Below are positions 16,725 through 26,136 of a stretch of 37,107 bases of DNA, piece after piece. Each line of letters starts with the position of its first letter. Within the stretch, counting starts at the first letter, position 1. Origin of the DNA: Oscillatoria sp. SIO1A7. GTDB taxonomy: Bacteria > Cyanobacteriota > Cyanobacteriia > Cyanobacteriales > Laspinemataceae. The stretch lies in assembly GCA_010672965.1 (NCBI GenBank), contig JAAHFN010000064.1, positions 1 to 37,107 of the forward strand, in the 5' to 3' direction. Below the pieces are notes generated by a model. The model was not told the DNA's origin, did no database searches, and saw only the letters and a list, made by a program, of their open reading frames with translations. The position numbers and the translations under genes are program-made.

Positions 16725-17492
16725 TTGCCTACACGATAGAAAACTATATATAGCTTAGGGTGTGCGGGCGCTCACCTTATCTAAAGTGTCTATAGGTAGC
16801 CCTACAGGTTTTCAAGAGCAGGGGAAGCTAAAGATAGGGTATTGGATGTGGGTTTTAGGGAAAGCAGGGCGCTATTTTTGCGCTACCCTTAGAGGGACAT
16901 AAAGCCCAAACAGAGCGAGGTTAGGGCACAAGGAAAGCGGCACTCTTAGTGAGGGGAGGCTTTCCCCAGACCTACAGCCTACACCCTACACCCGCTTGCT
17001 GGGGGAGGTGGGTGCCCAGAAAGTCCAGAGACTCTGTGCAACCGGAGCTGCGCGATCGTTGCATCTACAAAGGTAGCGACCCCCTGGTTAGCCATTAAAT
17101 AACGCCAGCAACGTGCGCCAACGCCCACCCAGGTGCAATTTTGCACAAACCTCCAATGATACCGATGGCTACCCAATAGATTGCATCCGATCGCATTAGG
17201 TTTTAGTTAGAGTGGGGAATACAGACACATTCTCTTCGGCGTCTGGATTCGAGTTACCAATCTAGAATGCCGGTCAGTCGCACTCCGTACCACTCGTGCG
17301 TTCCGGAAGAAGAGGCTTCCTGGACGCCCAGCTAGATAACGTTTCACTATTCTAGAGCAAAGCGGACATCCAAGATAGCGAGCATTACCCCGAATTCAGA
17401 GGGAAGATGGATATACTCCGCTCCAAGAAACTTACCCAAAGTTGGACAAATCCAGGCAAAGCTGAAATTGGCCCTCGTTTGGAGTTCTTTTC
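16725..17492. other. Gene-poor stretch beside a transposase remnant
   Basis: I see no convincing gene. The minus-strand frame at 16979-17176 has no recognised motif. The part directly after the TnpB remnant on the minus strand (about 17260-17490) could contain a degraded IS right end and guide-RNA region. No conserved structure could be confirmed by eye. Confidence 0.4.
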
Positions 17493-17660
17493 CTACTTCG
17501 ACGCATCCGACCCACCGAGGCGGATCGCTCGTTTGATGCTCCACAGGCTGACACGGGAGAGCTTCCCGCCTTCGCGCTTATTAATTGCTGCGTTCCAATC
17601 GCGGTCTATAAAAAATCCACAGTTAGGACAGATAAACGTTCTATCTCGCAACTTCGCTTT
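17493..17660 (-). pseudogene. TnpB (IS200/IS605 or IS1341 type) C-terminal remnant
   Basis: A 55-codon open stretch on the minus strand reads KAKLRDRTFICPNCGFFI followed by DRDWNAAINKREGG and ends at TAG. CPNCG plus the DRDxNAAIN motif is the second half of the TnpB zinc ribbon, with its final catalytic Asp. Upstream the frame is closed by TAA at 17661-17663, and the expected first CxxC pair reads as LSSWVW. The remaining about 350 residues of a TnpB are absent, because the next gene starts at 18229. This is a decayed insertion sequence. Confidence 0.75.
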
Positions 17661-17899
17661 TTACCAGACCCAGGAACTCAACTTGCCGGTGCCGCTCTAA
17701 AGGCGACTAGAGATATATATACCAGAAATTTCCCCGGAGCGATCGGATTTCTTGGCAAAAAGATTCGTCGCTCCGGCCGGAGCGCAGGCGATCGCGGATT
17801 TTTGTAGTGCCTTGCCCCAACAAATTGCTGTTTGGTCATATTTTACGAGCGCTCCCCTCTCGATAATACACCTGCAGCGCTTCCTTTTGCAAGTCTTTC

Positions 17900-17934
17900 G
17901 CTTGTTCTACAGTGCTAACCACTGTAGAACAAGC
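17900..17934. repeat. Perfect 15-bp hairpin
   Basis: GCTTGTTCTACAGTG (17900-17914) and its exact complement (17920-17934) flank a 5-nt loop, CTAAC. No T-run follows on either strand, so it is not a standard terminator. It lies in the gene-poor scar 240 bp from the TnpB remnant. It could be an IS end hairpin or a repeat. Confidence 0.8.
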
Positions 17935-18228
17935 CACAAAGGCACCAGTCTATGGTTTCGTCCCTTAAGCTATTTGCATAAAAAAATGCCGATCGCTTTT
18001 CGGGTATATCTAGACAGGGGTTGCTGCTACGCTTTTGGTAAGGGCTATCGGGGAGCGTTTCACTTTTGCAATGGATAGCCCAAGTGGAGCGAGAGTTTGT
18101 ATAGCCGCGCCCTTTAGGCGCTGCTGCAGCACCGTACTTTCATTGAAACGCTCCCCCGCGATCGCTGCGCCCCATTCAAGTACAAGATTGCTTTAAAATT
18201 GTCTCTTAGATAAAACCCCAGGCCAGTT
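17935..18228. other. Spacer with GGGGAGCGTTTCA inverted repeat
   Basis: GGGGAGCGTTTCA near 18050 and TGAAACGCTCCCC near 18143-18155 bracket about 105 bp containing TAGCCGCGCC, which also occurs near 21640. No gene is visible; the reading frame at 17752-18078 has no family features. Confidence 0.5.
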
Positions 18229-19122
18229 ATGTTAAGCAAATTTCGCCAATCATATCCCAACGGCAGTTTAATTTCCGATTTACTTACAATCCACGAAGGC
18301 AAGTATCTAGTAAGGGTTATCGTTCGGGTTGACGGAGAACCCCTTGCCACGGGTCTGGCAGCTGAAGATAAGCTCGAACTGGCAGAGGATCGAGCTAGAC
18401 AGAGGGCAATCGAAGCTCTAGAAATTTCCCAAGTTCCCGCGATCGCAGAAAAGACCCTGCGTTCCTCCCCAACCAAAACCTCGCCAGTTCCCGATCGAGC
18501 CTATGTACCCAGATCTACTCCCAGCGAGCCTTCAAGCAATTTATCCATTAGCCACAAAAACCAGACCAGTTCTGCAAGGCCATCAATAACCGATCTGGAA
18601 TTTGGAGGTAAAACGCCCCCTACAGAAACCAGTCACCCTTCAGTCTCAGCGGGTAAAGATTGGTCGTCCGATAGCGCGATGCCAACCTGGAAAGCCGATG
18701 AATCTTTCAACGAATCTTTCAGCAATCCGTCTGCGCCCCCCAAAACCAGTTGGAATGATGAATCTTTTAGCGCGGCCTCTGCTCCCAGCCAAAAAGAAGA
18801 TGCTCCCAGCCAAAAAGAAGACTTCTCTATCGCCTCCGTTACCGATTCTCAGGCTACTACCCCCCTAGAGACTTCTGAGTTTCCAAGCCAAGATTATGCG
18901 GGAAACCTAGAGAACGCCATTCCCTCTCACTCCAGCGAGGATGTAGATAATTCTGATATTTTGGCGCAAACTGATATGCAGATGAGGCGTTTGGGCTGGG
19001 ATGCCCCTAAAGGACGGGCAATTCTCAAAGACAAATATGATGTGGCATCGCGCCGCCTGCTGAATCCAGAGCAACTGGTAGATTTCTTAAATTACCTAAA
19101 AAGTCAACCAGATCCGCTCTAA
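18229..19122 (+). CDS. Hypothetical protein with ordered ends and disordered middle
   Basis: The product has 297 aa. Residues 1-70 form a compact alpha/beta-looking domain (IHEGKYLVRVIVRVDGEPLA, then TGLAAEDKLELAEDRARQRA). Residues about 80-245 are Ser/Pro/Thr-rich and low complexity, with a tandem APSQKED duplication coded by 21-bp direct repeats. Residues about 248-297 form a helical C-terminal domain (RRLGWDAPKGRAIL ... LLNPEQLVDFLNYLKSQP). The N-terminal pattern of a strand pair followed by an ELAEDRA helix resembles single-strand-annealing (Rad52/Erf-like) proteins, a weak similarity by eye only. ATG 18229. It is isolated, with repeats on both sides. The function is not known. Confidence 0.75.
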   Translation: MLSKFRQSYPNGSLISDLLTIHEGKYLVRVIVRVDGEPLATGLAAEDKLELAEDRARQRAIEALEISQVPAIAEKTLRSSPTKTSPVPDRAYVPRSTPSEPSSNLSISHKNQTSSARPSITDLEFGGKTPPTETSHPSVSAGKDWSSDSAMPTWKADESFNESFSNPSAPPKTSWNDESFSAASAPSQKEDAPSQKEDFSIASVTDSQATTPLETSEFPSQDYAGNLENAIPSHSSEDVDNSDILAQTDMQMRRLGWDAPKGRAILKDKYDVASRRLLNPEQLVDFLNYLKSQPDPL

Positions 19123-19173
19123 TAAAGGGAGTGCAGGGGGCAGGGGGCAGGGGGCAGGGGGCAGGCTTACCTC

Positions 19174-19457
19174 GGGTATGTTTTTTATATTTGGCATTTT
19201 TGAGGGGTACCCTTGAGGGCGTAGGGGCAAGGCGACGGTTAAAATTGTGGGTTCGATCCCCCCAAACCCCCCTTAAAAAGGGGGGCTATTGAGGTAGTTA
19301 GCCCATATTTTAAAGCTGGACGCGCCAGTAGGGGCGATAGCATTCCAGAGACAGATTTTGTTCTTAAATAAGATTTTTGTATTGGAATGCGCGGGCCCCA
19401 GGAACCTATGCACCCCAACGATTGCGCTCATTAAAGAGGATTATAAAAAACATACCC
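19174..19457. repeat. Inverted-repeat element, family F3, copy 2
   Basis: GGGTATGTTTTTTATA (19174-19189) and its exact complement (19442-19457) bound 284 bp. Inside are a CCCCCC-TTAAAAA-GGGGGG hairpin (19267-19285) and a GGGGCGATAGCATTCC / TTGGAATGCGCGGGCCCC inverted segment. G-rich (GGGGCAG)n runs flank it at 19135-19165 and 19467-19500. The region 19123-19675 has no gene. Confidence 0.7.
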
Positions 19458-19675
19458 TTGAAAGGGCAGGGGGGCAGGGGGCAGGGGGCAGGGGGAGGAA
19501 GTTTTTGGAGCAGGGAGCAAAGGGAGCAGGGGGAGGGAGTTTTTGGAGCAAGTGAGCTTTTGGAGCAAGTGAGCTTTTGGAGCAAGTGAGCAAATTTTCC
19601 CCTCTGCCCCCTCTGCCCCCTCTGCCCTCTCTGCCCCCTGCCCCCTTGCCCTTGCCCCCTGCTCCCCACACTTAA

Positions 19676-20278
19676 CTATACTGCCACTGGACCTCTAACT
19701 GAGGGACGGCGATCGATTACTTGGTCTATCAGACCGTAATCCACGGACTCGGCAGCAGACATAAAGAAGTCCCGTTCGGTATCTTCTTCAATGCGCTCTA
19801 GGGGCTGACCCGTATGGGCTGCCAAAAGTTCGTTGAGGTGTTTTTTGTGGTACAAAATCTCCTTGGCTTGGATTTCTATGTCTGTGGCTTGCCCTTGGGC
19901 TCCGCCTAGGGGTTGGTGGATCATAATCCGGGAATGAGGCAAACTCATTCGCTTTCCTTTGGCACCTGCACTGAGTAGGAAAGCTCCCATGCTGGCAGCC
20001 AGACCCAGACAAATGGTGGAAACATCGGGTCCAATGTGGTTCATGGTGTCGAAAATACCCATGCCTGCTGTAACGGAGCCGCCAGGAGAATTTATATATA
20101 GATAGATGTCTTTCTCCGCGTCTTCCGCTTCTAAAAATAGCATCTGGGCCACAATCAGGTTGGCTAGGTCTGAGTCAACCTGTTGTCCGAGAAAAATGAT
20201 GCGATCGCGTAGAAGGCGCGAATATATATCAAAGGCACGTTCGCCACGACCAGATTGTTCTATAACGGTGGGAATCAT
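19676..20278 (-). CDS. clpP: ATP-dependent Clp protease proteolytic subunit ClpP
   Basis: The product has 200 aa, the normal length for ClpP. The catalytic triad is Ser96 (GLAASMGAF), His121 (MIHQPLGG) and Asp170 (ERDFFMSA), all intact. [11 protein letters not shown] (62-72) is the substrate-binding strand and oxyanion region. ClpP forms a tetradecameric chamber fed by ClpC/ClpX. ATG 20278 has no strong ribosome site. It is a single gene here without a clpR or clpX neighbour. Downstream on its strand lie purine/pyrimidine heptamer runs (about 19590-19660). Confidence 0.96.
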   Translation of the reverse strand: MIPTVIEQSGRGERAFDIYSRLLRDRIIFLGQQVDSDLANLIVAQMLFLEAEDAEKDIYLYINSPGGSVTAGMGIFDTMNHIGPDVSTICLGLAASMGAFLLSAGAKGKRMSLPHSRIMIHQPLGGAQGQATDIEIQAKEILYHKKHLNELLAAHTGQPLERIEEDTERDFFMSAAESVDYGLIDQVIDRRPSVRGPVAV

Positions 20279-20463
20279 GGAGAAAGAGTAAGCTCGCTAT
20301 TTTTCTTTATTTTACCGTTCCTCTTTGCCAACTTGTCCTAGTAGGCTGTCAATAAATAATTGAAGGGCAATCGTGAAAAGTACTTTTGCGGTATATAAAA
20401 TATTTTTAATTATTCCCATATATAACGTATCTGTGCGTAAGTCCTGCTTCAGCTTAGCGCTAG

Positions 20464-21609
20464 GGTAGAGGTAGGGCAGCTTATTTTGACAGTCTGTTCA
20501 ACTTTGCGCATTTCCACTCCCTGGAAGAAGATCGAGCGGATTCGATCGTTGGCGAGGTTCTGGGTTCTGTTACTGTAGATGTAGATATGGGGCTGGCAGT
20601 TGACTTTGAAATAGACGATGGGTCAGGGCAACTTCAGGTTTATTTTCAATATGACGCTCGCCGCTTTTCGCCGACGGATGCCGATGGGTTCGTGCGTTCT
20701 TATGTGGAAGCAATCGACGATTTGCTGGCACGTCCCTATCGCGTTCCCCAGCATCGGGCGATCGCTGGCAATCCCGATCGAATTAGCTCTCTAGTGGCCG
20801 AAGCATTTGGCAATGCCTTGGGAGATTCGGTTGAAGCCGGATCGGGCTTTTTATCCGCAGGAGGCAATTCTCTGAGCGCTGTCAAAGTTGTGAGCGAACT
20901 TCGACAAGCTACGGGACGGATGATTCCTTTATCGGCGATGGCAGGAGATCCAACAATTGAGGAGGTTGCTGCTGCTATTACCATTGCGCCTCAACAGGTT
21001 AGTCAAGCAACTGGGCATTCCCGGCCAAAGAGCGATCGCTTTGCCTCTCCTGACGAGAATCCCTGGCTTGTCCGCAATTGTATTGTGAAAGAACCTCGCT
21101 TGCGCCTATTTGCTTTTCCACCTGCCGGTGCGAATGCCGGTATATTTGACGATTGGCCGGGATTGCTGCCACCAACAATTGCCAAGTCAATTGAAATCGT
21201 GCCGATTCAATATCCCGGTCGTCAAGAACGTCTCAAGGAACCCGCGATCGCCAACATGAAGGAACTCGTTGGCAGCGTTGCCTCCGCAATCTCCCCATTA
21301 TGCGATCGCCCGTTTGCCCTGCTCGGCAGCAGCCTCGGCGCTTTGATTGCTTTCGAGACCGCCCGCCTGTTGCGAGCCGATCTAGGTGTAGAGCCATCCC
21401 ATTTATTTGTTGTTTGCGCTCGGGCTCCCCAGCGAAAGGAACCCTATCCCCGATTTCATGCCATGACAGATGCGGAATTAATCGAGACTTTGGATTCTTT
21501 TGAGGGCGTTGCACCAGAGATTTTGGCAAATTCTGAGTTGCTGAATCTACTTTTACCAATTATCCGGGCTGATTCCCTCGTCAGCTCCAGCTACCGCTAT
21601 CTTTTGTAA
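20464..21609 (+). pseudogene. Truncated NRPS end: partial condensation domain, PCP, truncated thioesterase
   Basis: The frame opens after TAG (20461-20463); the first in-frame ATG is 20587, but similarity starts earlier with AAYFDSLFNFAHFHS, a condensation-domain segment, so the 5' part is lost. Numbering from ATG 20587: the end of the condensation domain is 1-60. A peptidyl carrier domain with phosphopantetheine Ser95 (AGGNSLSA) comes next. A GrsT-type thioesterase starts at about 172 (LFAFPPAGANAG), with nucleophile Ser249 (GSSLG). The protein stops at 340, before the thioesterase catalytic His region. No adenylation domain lies between C and PCP, where one normally sits. The module is decayed on both ends and probably dead. 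It is the end of a former peptide synthetase cluster. Confidence 0.8.
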
Positions 21610-21752
21610 CGGGACAGCCCGGAGGGCGCTTGTTTTGTGTAGCCGCGCCAGCCGCTTTTCGGAGGCGGGGCTTACGCCTATAGGCGTTAGGCGGCTAGAT
21701 ACGAAATTGAAATGCTCCCGGCGATCGCTTCCTTGTTTTAGCCGCTCTATTA

Positions 21753-21898
21753 ATATCAAATCGGATCGAATAACAAAAAATTTGCAATCTTCCGTAGGAC
21801 GGGCGTCCCGCCTTTCCTTACCTGGGATGGCAGACTTTTCGCTGGTCCCGTACTGCGCAAGGTTCAATCTGTTTGAGGAGCGATCGCGGATTTGATAT
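21753..21898. repeat. Inverted-repeat element, family F2, copy 3
   Basis: ATATCAAATCGGATCG and GGATTTGATAT bound 146 bp. The interior differs from copies 1 and 2 and carries CCGTAGGACGGGCGTCCCGCC, a palindrome also present at 1421-1443 and in part near 24581 and 31270. The gap 21610-22006 otherwise holds TGACTGC direct repeats (21959-21987) and no gene. Confidence 0.65.
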
Positions 21899-22006
21899 AG
21901 CACTACCGATTAAGGTGTTTGACAGTTACAAAATGCAAAGAGTGCGTATGGCAGGATTGACTGCTGACTGCTGACTGCTGACTGCTAATCGCTTACTGCT
22001 ATATCA

Positions 22007-22387
22007 TTACGATTCCACTGCCTGACGACCTCCGGCCGTTGCAATATTTCTGAGAGGAGAAAAAACATCAATCAACTCAGTCTCGCCAATGGCCTTTACG
22101 GAATGAACTTCTCCTGGAGGAATGACATAAGAATCCCCCGCTTTAACCAAAAATGTTTGGCCGTTCATATAAAGTTCGAGAGAGCCTTTGATTACATAAC
22201 CGAATTGTTCCTGAGGATGGCTATGCGCCGGGACAATAGAGCGATCGGGCATATTCCAATGGATAGCATTCAGGTTTTGACCGTTACCAATAACTTGGAG
22301 AAGAATTCCTTCGCCTATATCCTCCTTGGGGATTTTGTCTCTAGCAATTACCGGGCTAGATACGACTCGATAGTCTATTTCTGACAT
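22007..22387 (-). CDS. Small single-domain cupin protein
   Basis: The product has 126 aa, one cupin beta barrel. Motif 1 reads PAHSHPQEQFGYVIKG with metal-ligand candidates His55, His57 and Gln61. Motif 2 is PPGEVHSV with His95. Such proteins bind a metal and may be enzymes or sensors of small ligands. ATG 22387 has AGAGG upstream. It starts 17 bp after the M20 amidohydrolase gene on the same strand, so both form an operon. The substrate is unknown. Confidence 0.8.
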   Translation of the reverse strand: MSEIDYRVVSSPVIARDKIPKEDIGEGILLQVIGNGQNLNAIHWNMPDRSIVPAHSHPQEQFGYVIKGSLELYMNGQTFLVKAGDSYVIPPGEVHSVKAIGETELIDVFSPLRNIATAGGRQAVES

Positions 22388-22404
22388 TGATTGCCTCTAA
22401 TATT

Positions 22405-23580
22405 TCACAACTTCCAAAAATTATAAGCTGTATGCGCAAGAGCAATTACCCCTGCTGCAATAGCTTCCTCATTTACCTCAAACTTAGGATGATGCAATGG
22501 GTAATTCTTTCTATCTCGATATCCTACTCCTAGACGAAACATTGTCCCGGGACTGTAGTCTAAATAATGAGCAAAATCTTCTCCTCCCAGGGATGGATCT
22601 GGAATGATTTGAACTTGACTATCTCCTAATGCTTCCCTAGACGATGTCTCTAGCAAATTAGTTAGCTCTTGGTTGTTGCGAACTGAAGGAACTCCCAACC
22701 TGTAATCAAACTCATATTCAGCACCGTATATTTGGCATATTTGTCTAATCACTCGTTCGAGTTTTTCGGGTATAGCCGCCCGAGTTACTGGGTAAAGAGA
22801 GCGAACAGTTCCCGAGAGCTTAACTCTATCTGCAACAAAATTACCTCCCTTTCCGCCTTCAATTGTCCCAATTGTAACGACTACTGGCTTGAGCGGATCG
22901 TTTATTTGACGAATTGCTTGTTGAATGGCAAGAATAATTTGAGAAGCAACGAGAACTGCATCGACTGACTCGTGGGGACTACCACTATCAGCCGTTTTGC
23001 CAATAATTTCGATGTCTAGAAAATCTGCAGCTGCTGTTAGCGACCCATAGCGAATTCCAATGGTACCAGCTACAATGCTGGGGTAAACATGGACTCCTAT
23101 AATAGCCGTGACATTCTCTACGACTTTGTCTTCTATCATCCATAAAGCCCCCTTAAGAATTTCCTCTGCGGGTTGAAATAAGAACCGTATTTTTCCCGGA
23201 AACTCGTCGTCTAGTTGGGACAAAACTATTGCCGTTCCCACTCCTACGGTAGCATGAATATCGTGGCCGCATGCGTGCATAACTCCCGAGTAACGAGAAG
23301 CATATTCTAAATCCGTCTGCTCTAGTATGGGCAAAGCATCCATATCCGTGCGAATAGCTAAGATCCTGTTGTCGATGCCCTTACCTGGTAGTTCTGCCAC
23401 TACTCCAGTTTTACCTACTCCTTCACGAACCTTAAGGCCGTTGGAAGATAAGATGCCAGCTATGTAGGTTGCTGTTTTATATTCCTTTGCACTTAACTCG
23501 GGATAGCGATGAAAATGCCGGCGAATTTCTATTAGACTAGGATGTATTTTTTCGACTATAGTTCTAATTCGTTCTAACAT
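22405..23580 (-). CDS. M20 family metallo-amidohydrolase
   Basis: The product has 391 aa from ATG 23580 (a TTG at 23598 would add 6). The motifs are RTDMDALPI (77-85, Asp79), MHACGHDIHA (101-110, with the Cys-Gly-His-Asp of the M20D subgroup), QPAEE (136-140, catalytic Glu) and GVHVYP. These enzymes remove acyl or amino-acid groups from N-acyl amino acids (IAA-amino-acid hydrolase, N-acetyl-diaminopimelate deacetylase or aminobenzoyl-Glu type). The binuclear metal site is complete. Upstream on the same strand is a glutamate-cysteine-ligase-like remnant and downstream a cupin, which together suggest a former small-molecule amide pathway. The specific substrate is not deducible. Confidence 0.9.
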   Translation of the reverse strand: MLERIRTIVEKIHPSLIEIRRHFHRYPELSAKEYKTATYIAGILSSNGLKVREGVGKTGVVAELPGKGIDNRILAIRTDMDALPILEQTDLEYASRYSGVMHACGHDIHATVGVGTAIVLSQLDDEFPGKIRFLFQPAEEILKGALWMIEDKVVENVTAIIGVHVYPSIVAGTIGIRYGSLTAAADFLDIEIIGKTADSGSPHESVDAVLVASQIILAIQQAIRQINDPLKPVVVTIGTIEGGKGGNFVADRVKLSGTVRSLYPVTRAAIPEKLERVIRQICQIYGAEYEFDYRLGVPSVRNNQELTNLLETSSREALGDSQVQIIPDPSLGGEDFAHYLDYSPGTMFRLGVGYRDRKNYPLHHPKFEVNEEAIAAGVIALAHTAYNFWKL

Positions 23581-23692
23581 TTTATGACGATCGAGCAATT
23601 ATTGACGTTATTTATAGATAGCTAGCCGGCTCAACTGTATGAAGCAAGGGGGCTTGTGGATTCCGGCAAGGGCTTGTGTTGGTTTTGAGTGA

Positions 23693-24103
23693 CTAATAGG
23701 CTTGAGAAACGCCAGATCGTTTAATCCGATAATACTCGACATATCGTGCTGGAGATTTCAATAAATTACCATTCCAATTTTCAATGCAAGTTTCAGCCCA
23801 GGTCTTACCTGTTGCCAGAATTTCTTGCAAAGGTTCGAGTGTAATCTTAGCTTCATCATCTATGTTTACTTCTACGAGGATGTCTTTTTTATAGATGGGC
23901 TTACCTATGCCACTACGGACAAGTTCTTCAAGTAACGCTCGAATACCTCGTTTTCCTTCGTATGGGTTGGATTTTCCCGTTTCTGGGTCGAGAACGGCCA
24001 TTTCGATTTCGATGCCAAGTTGTTCTTTGGTGTTCGATTCTCGATCGAACATGAGGCGCAGGTCTTCTTTTTTTAGTTGCGATGATAGATCGGTTGATAG
24101 CAT
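23693..24103 (-). pseudogene. Glutamate-cysteine ligase (GCS2)-like gene with internal deletion
   Basis: The ORF is 136 aa. The first about 95 residues match the N-terminus of GCS2-type carboxylate-amine ligases (LGIEIEMAVLDPETG at about 29-43, later KITLEP). The rest (LQEILATGKTWAETCIENW) reads like the extreme C-terminus of the same family. The family is usually about 400 aa or longer, so about 300 central residues, including most of the ATP and metal site, are missing. The fusion point falls in EPLQE with the frame kept. ATG 24103. It probably makes a non-catalytic product or none. The family call by eye is moderate; the deletion reading depends on it. Confidence 0.6.
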
Positions 24104-24774
24104 TTACACGATTTGTTGATTTTTTAGATTAATTAATTTTGATTACTTTAAGTAGCGTTAATCGATATAAGGTGACTTCTGGTAATAAAAGTACCAGAGG
24201 AACCGATCGCTTCGGCCCCCTCCAAGGAGGGGAGGGGTTAGGGGTGGGTGGAGGGGGTTGGGGGTGGGTACTGCGACCCGGGAAAAACCCACACCGCCCG
24301 CAGGAGGGGAAGCGGTACTTTCTTTCCTAGAAGTCTCCTAAGAATTGTCAGTAAGGTAGGACCGCTCTAAATGTTCTGTTGCAAGTCGATTCAACCAAAC
24401 TGGAAAAGAAATATAAGGGCGATCGCACCAGCCCGCGTTTTGGTGGCAAACTTTGGAATCGATATCCGTCTTTTCTGAAGATCCAAGATATCACAGTTTC
24501 GGGGCACGTTTTCTTACAAATTATATTTAAGCATAAATACTAAAATTATTTATGAATTGCCAAATAAATAAACCTCCCTTTGCCGTAGGACAGGCACTTG
24601 ACAAAGGACCCCAGAAAGGCGTCCCGCCTGTCCTGGGAATTGGCCGAATTCCCAATGCCCCATAGCCTGTCCCGAGGCAACTATAAGGGTCCCGATGACC
24701 CTTTTTGTATCAATTGATTCTCCAAGAAACACCGGGAAATGGTTAAGATAAATAAGCTTGTCTGATAAAAGAGT
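24104..24774. other. Gene-free spacer
   Basis: No gene is seen. It contains GGAGGGGAGGGGTTAGGGGT (about 24227-24246), similar to the stretch near 6038, and a GTAGGACAGGC ... GTCCCGCCTGTCC inverted repeat near 24585-24635. The promoter of the first M16 gene should lie near its end, but no box is clear. Confidence 0.5.
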
Positions 24775-26055
24775 TTGATATTAAAGGGTTTGAATCAAAA
24801 ACCTTTCGCATCTGAGTTTCCGGCCAGCATCTTGAGCCTGGATAACGGTTTAACGCTAATTCATCAATACCTGAACTTTTCGCCAGTGGCAGCGGTGGAT
24901 GTTTGGGTAAAAGCTGGGGCCGCCAGAGAGCCAGAGTCTTGGTCTGGCATTGCTCATTTCCTGGAACATATGATCTTTAAAGGTACGGATCGGTTGCCCC
25001 CAGGTGCCTTCGATCGCGCTATAGAAAATCGCGGCGGGATGACCAATGCCGCCACTAGCTACGACTACGCTCATTTTTTCATTACGACTGCTGCCGAATA
25101 TATAGAAGAGACTCTACCTCCATTAGCAGAGATATTATTGCGGGCAGCAATTCCCGAGGATGAATTTGTGCGGGAAAGGGATGTGGTGCTAGAAGAAATC
25201 CGCCAGTCTGAAGATGACCCCGATTGGTTGGGATTCCAAAGTCTATTGTATGCAATTTACCCGCGTCATCCCTATGGAAGTTCGATTTTGGGCCAACTAG
25301 GGACTTTGATGGAACAATCTCCAGAGATGATGCGCCGTTTCCACCGCTGCTACTATCAACCAGAAAATATGACGGTGGCGATCGTGGGCAATATCTCGCA
25401 AGAAAAGGCCCTAGACATGGTGACCCGTCAATTTCGAGATTTTTCCCCCAGATTGTCCTGCTCCCCTAGGACTATAGAAGCAGAACCGCCCCTTATCGAA
25501 AGACGATTTCAGCAACTTTATTTGCCCCGTTTGGAAATGGCTCGGCTGATGATGGCTTGGACGGGGCCAGGAGTGGAAAGACTGCACGATGCTTATGGGT
25601 TAGACTTACTAGCGGTATTATTAACCGAAGGACGAACTTCGCGTTTGGTGCGAGAACTCCGAGAAGAGCGGCATTGGGTACAGTCTATCGATAGCAACTT
25701 CTCCTTAGGGCAAGATTCGAGTCTGTTTACGATCGCTGCTTGGTTGGAGCCAGAATATCTTGAAGCGGTAGAGGCTCTGATTTGCGATCGCCTCTGGGAA
25801 CTCAGAAGCGAACCTATATCGGAGTCAGAACTTTTGCGCTGTCAAAGACTCCTTTGCAATGACTATACTTTTTCCACAGAAACCGCCAGCCAGTTGGCCG
25901 GTTTATATGGATATTACCATACCATCGCTAGGGCAGACTTGGCAGTCTCTTATCCGTTCCACATTCAGTCTTTTTATCCAGAAGACCTTCAGCGAGTGGC
26001 GGATGCTTACCTATCCCCCTCCCACTACGCCGTGACTACGTTAGAGCCTTTATAA
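24775..26055 (+). CDS. M16 zinc metallopeptidase, catalytic subunit
   Basis: The product has 426 aa. The inverted zinc motif HFLEH (61-65) and downstream VVLEEIR with ligand Glu141 make it a catalytic M16B peptidase, related to mitochondrial processing peptidase and PqqF-like enzymes. No ATG occurs before the zinc motif, so the start must be TTG at 24775 or TTG at 24790; neither has a well-spaced ribosome site, and the precise N-terminus is uncertain. It is followed by a second, inactive M16 gene. Such pairs form a heterodimer that degrades or processes peptides. The normal single-domain length argues for an intact gene. Confidence 0.9.
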   Translation: MILKGLNQKPFASEFPASILSLDNGLTLIHQYLNFSPVAAVDVWVKAGAAREPESWSGIAHFLEHMIFKGTDRLPPGAFDRAIENRGGMTNAATSYDYAHFFITTAAEYIEETLPPLAEILLRAAIPEDEFVRERDVVLEEIRQSEDDPDWLGFQSLLYAIYPRHPYGSSILGQLGTLMEQSPEMMRRFHRCYYQPENMTVAIVGNISQEKALDMVTRQFRDFSPRLSCSPRTIEAEPPLIERRFQQLYLPRLEMARLMMAWTGPGVERLHDAYGLDLLAVLLTEGRTSRLVRELREERHWVQSIDSNFSLGQDSSLFTIAAWLEPEYLEAVEALICDRLWELRSEPISESELLRCQRLLCNDYTFSTETASQLAGLYGYYHTIARADLAVSYPFHIQSFYPEDLQRVADAYLSPSHYAVTTLEPL

Positions 26056-26136
26056 AGCGGTCGGCTTTTAGCACTTCCTGCCGCGCCGTGCGCGATCGCG
26101 TTTGGCAGCAGCGAGTGGTTAGCAAAAGATATGAAA

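Noticed and set aside
16979-17176. 65-aa minus-strand frame
   Set aside because: No recognisable motif or ribosome site; it lies in a decayed region.
17752-18078. 108-aa open frame in the transposase scar
   Set aside because: Composition is not protein-like and it contains the hairpin sequence; no domain similarity.
19240-19290. GGTTCGATCCCCCC, resembling a tRNA T-loop
   Set aside because: No acceptor, D or anticodon arms can be formed around it; it belongs to a common CCCCCC-TTAAAAA-GGGGGG repeat.
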